7,192 nucleotides of DNA, taken from Granulosicoccus sp964498925. GTDB lineage: Bacteria > Pseudomonadota > Gammaproteobacteria > Granulosicoccales > Granulosicoccaceae. Positions 5,553-7,192 of the stretch are shown piece after piece. Where the stretch lies: positions 1 through 7,192 of the forward strand of contig CAZCKD010000186.1 in NCBI GenBank assembly GCA_964498925.1, in the 5' to 3' direction. Within the stretch, counting starts at the first letter, position 1; each line of letters begins with the position of its first letter. The translations under genes were made by a program, and so were the position numbers. The notes beneath the pieces were generated by a model, which was not told the origin of the DNA, did no database searches, and worked only from the letters and a program-made list of their open reading frames with translations.

Positions 5553-6312
5553 TTATTAACGTGCCTGGCGGGCACTCCAACGGCCGGATAAAACTGCCCG
5601 AGAGAATCACTTGGCCCGGTTCAATCCGTTGGCCATATTGAGCCATGCGCCTGGCCAACCAAACAACACTCTCAACCGGATCGTTTAAAACACCTGCTCC
5701 CAGACCGGTTTCCTCGACTGAACCATTAGCAGAGACGATTGCCCCCACCCAACGAAGATCGTGCGCATCCACACTGTGCTTTTCTCCACCCAGAACAATC
5801 CCGGCATTGGCCGCATTATCTGAAATGGTGTCGAAAACGTTGCGCGTTTTACCGGTGTTGGCATCGACTCGCTTTATGCGAGTATCCAGAATCTCGATAC
5901 TGGGAGTGACGTAATCGGTTGCCGCTATTAGCTCTTCGCGAGTGACATTTTCCCCGGATATTGCGCTCTTCATTACAAACGCAATTTCAGCTTCGATGCG
6001 AGGCTGTATGAAGCGCCCTTTTGGAACAGTGTCCCCTGACTGAAAAAGCATGTCATCGAACAACACGCCACTGTCAGGCGTTGTAATATTCAGCGCAAGC
6101 TGCATAGCGCGAGAGGTTAGTCCAATCTTCCAACCGATGATCTCTCTGCCGGTTGCTACCTTTTGCCGCATTAGCTCCGACTGAATGCGATAAGCGTCAT
6201 CCATCTCGATGCCCGGATACTGAATCGACAGCAGATCAATTTGCTCGTGCGTTTGCTCAGCGGCTAACAGCGAAGCGGCAGCCTGGCTAATCTGGTCATC
6301 GCTTAAGCTCAC
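5506..6312 (-). CDS. hpaH: 2-oxo-hept-4-ene-1,7-dioate hydratase
   Basis: Catalyses Mg2+-dependent addition of water to 2-oxo-hept-4-ene-1,7-dioate to give 4-hydroxy-2-oxo-heptanedioate, a late step of homoprotocatechuate meta-cleavage. The 268-residue length matches HpaH of E. coli, and several blocks agree closely with it from memory: EDAY-like DDAYRIQ (38-44), KIGLTSRAMQ (62-71), PRIEAEIAF (104-112), NVFDTISDNAANAGIVLGG (158-176) and EETGLGAGVLNDP (200-212). Metal ligands are expected at Glu106, Glu108 and Glu140; Lys62 and Asp80 are the other conserved active-site residues. The RxVFDTISDNAAN block favours HpaH over the related MhpD/2-keto-4-pentenoate hydratases, though the two groups overlap in specificity. 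The start is GTG 6312, whose GTGA overlaps the stop of the preceding FAH-fold gene by four bases, implying translational coupling. No strong Shine-Dalgarno is seen. Confidence 0.85.
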   Translation of the reverse strand: MSLSDDQISQAAASLLAAEQTHEQIDLLSIQYPGIEMDDAYRIQSELMRQKVATGREIIGWKIGLTSRAMQLALNITTPDSGVLFDDMLFQSGDTVPKGRFIQPRIEAEIAFVMKSAISGENVTREELIAATDYVTPSIEILDTRIKRVDANTGKTRNVFDTISDNAANAGIVLGGEKHSVDAHDLRWVGAIVSANGSVEETGLGAGVLNDPVESVVWLARRMAQYGQRIEPGQVILSGSFIRPLECPPGTLINADYGLFGQIDIAFD

Positions 6313-7166
6313 GATTCATCAACCACGGTATTAACCAACTTACCAATCCCTTCTGCTTCTACTTCAATAACATCGCCGGGCACAAGAAAGCGCGGCGGAT
6401 CGAATCGAGCGCCAGCACCTGTAGGTGTACCCGTGACAATGATGTCGCCTGGAGCCAGTTCTGTGAATGTCGATATGTATTCGATTTGTCGACGTATGGG
6501 AAACAGCATACGGCTGGTTCGGTCTTCCTGGCGAAGTTCGCCGTTCACATGTGTGGCTAAGCGAACGTCGTCTAGCTGAGAAGCATCGGTAAAAGGCACT
6601 AACCAAGGACCCATGGCACCACTGTTCATCCAGTTTTTGCCTTGTGTGACGTTGAACTTGGCATGACGAACCCAGTCACGAATAGTCCCCTCGTTGCACA
6701 TCGTCAGAGCCGCAATATGATCGTAGGCATCGGCCTGAGAAATACGCCTGCCTCGCTTGCCAATCACAACAGCGATCTCGCCTTCATAGTCGAGCTTCTC
6801 GGATTCCGGAGGCCTGACTAACGAGGTGTTGTGCCCAGTGAACGAATTGGGAAATCGTATAAACAAAGACATATTAGGCGGCGCTTCCTGGCCATCCTTA
6901 TACTCGGCATTTCGATCGGGGAAGTTGACCCCGACACAGATGATCTTCTGTGGATTGGAAAGTGGAATCTCGAAGTCGATTGTCTCGTGGGTCACTGCCC
7001 GCCCGTCCGCAGACGCCACAACCTTAGCCAACCCATTGTTGGACACCACATCTTCAAGCGTGGGCCATTCAGGGAAGTGTTCGGACATCGCAATGACACC
7101 CTTGTCGGTCATCACACCGTAAAGCAACTGCCCGCTATGTTTAAAGGAAACTATTCTTGGTCTCAT
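6309..7166 (-). CDS. Fumarylacetoacetate-hydrolase-fold enzyme, possible HpaG-type decarboxylase/isomerase
   Basis: A 285-residue soluble enzyme of the FAH superfamily, which uses Mg2+/Mn2+ to hydrolyse, decarboxylate or isomerise oxo-diacids. A divergent N-terminal region (about 1-70) precedes the catalytic fold. Landmarks are NPQKIICVGVNF (71-82), the metal pair in LDYEGEIAVVIG (125-136; Glu128 and Glu130), CNEGTIRDW (157-165), TQGKNW (174-179), GPWLVP (186-191), GDIIVTGTPTGAG (240-252) and PGDVIEVEAEGIG (263-275). Many relatives have Asp as the third ligand (NDxSxRD); here the position is Glu159, which I believe also occurs in a subfamily. Its position directly before hpaH suggests the HpaG role (5-carboxymethyl-2-oxo-hex-3-ene-1,7-dioate decarboxylase/isomerase), but the fold covers many reactions, so no symbol is given. 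ATG 7166 has AGGA eight bases upstream. Confidence 0.85.
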   Translation of the reverse strand: MRPRIVSFKHSGQLLYGVMTDKGVIAMSEHFPEWPTLEDVVSNNGLAKVVASADGRAVTHETIDFEIPLSNPQKIICVGVNFPDRNAEYKDGQEAPPNMSLFIRFPNSFTGHNTSLVRPPESEKLDYEGEIAVVIGKRGRRISQADAYDHIAALTMCNEGTIRDWVRHAKFNVTQGKNWMNSGAMGPWLVPFTDASQLDDVRLATHVNGELRQEDRTSRMLFPIRRQIEYISTFTELAPGDIIVTGTPTGAGARFDPPRFLVPGDVIEVEAEGIGKLVNTVVDES

Positions 7167-7192
7167 ATCGTATTTCCTACGTTCATACCCGT
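7163..7192 (-). CDS. Possible 3' end of an upstream operon gene, cut by the window edge
   Basis: On the minus strand the frame entering at 7192 stays open for nine codons (TGMNVGNTI) and stops at TGA 7165-7163, overlapping the FAH-fold start codon as ATGA. Such a 4-base overlap is typical of coupled operon genes and matches the GTGA overlap seen downstream. Ten codons are too few to prove coding, and the sequence is not recognisable. It may equally be untranslated leader. Confidence 0.25.
   Translation of the reverse strand, partial: TGMNVGNTI
7175..7178 (-). promoter_or_regulatory. Shine-Dalgarno AGGA of the FAH-fold gene
   Basis: AGGA lies 8 bases before ATG 7166 on the minus strand and supports that start. 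No promoter can be assigned in the 26 bases left before the window edge. Confidence 0.6.

Noticed and set aside
1..7192. Defence island, toxin-antitoxin, CRISPR or phage system
   Set aside because: No repeat array, nuclease, toxin/antitoxin pair, integrase or transposase is visible in any frame. The ADP-ribosylglycohydrolase-like gene has no ADP-ribosyltransferase partner beside it.

Overview
The window looks like ordinary chromosome from a proteobacterium with moderate GC. I lean to a free-living, possibly marine gammaproteobacterium, but this rests on family resemblance alone: a J1-crystallin-type ADP-ribosylglycohydrolase, a DUF3565 protein, a MocD-type desaturase and an HpaH-type hydratase. 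No rRNA, tRNA, CRISPR array, insertion sequence or phage gene is visible.

Layout from left to right. Positions 1-256 hold the wreck of a Bcr/CflA-type drug-efflux MFS gene. Only its first helix and its last helix with the basic tail remain, in different frames. It runs tail to tail into a membrane-anchored GGDEF diguanylate cyclase (261-1022, minus). A 191-bp divergent intergenic region with a clean 6-6-6 palindrome separates this from a PhnP-like metallo-beta-lactamase-fold hydrolase (1214-2026, plus). That gene abuts, with zero bases between stop codons, a MocD-like membrane fatty-acid desaturase/hydroxylase gene (2027-3097, minus). Next come a small DUF3565 gene (3265-3471, minus; TTG start behind a very strong Shine-Dalgarno) and, divergent from it, an ADP-ribosylglycohydrolase-family gene (best start 3587, end 4486, plus).

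The right third (7166 down to 4629, minus strand) is a tight three-gene operon: a fumarylacetoacetate-hydrolase-fold enzyme, a 2-oxo-hept-4-ene-1,7-dioate hydratase (HpaH), and a ten-helix EamA/DMT transporter. The genes overlap (GTGA between the first two, then a nested start). The first two enzymes fit consecutive lower steps of homoprotocatechuate (4-hydroxyphenylacetate) meta-cleavage or a related aromatic route: decarboxylation/isomerisation, then hydration. The transporter would move a pathway metabolite. The operon probably continues beyond the right edge, since an open frame there ends in an ATGA overlap with the first gene.

I find no convincing new multi-gene system. The points most worth a second look are the divergent DUF3565/ADP-ribosylglycohydrolase pair with its altered metal motif, the lower-pathway operon with its built-in transporter, and the internally deleted efflux gene.
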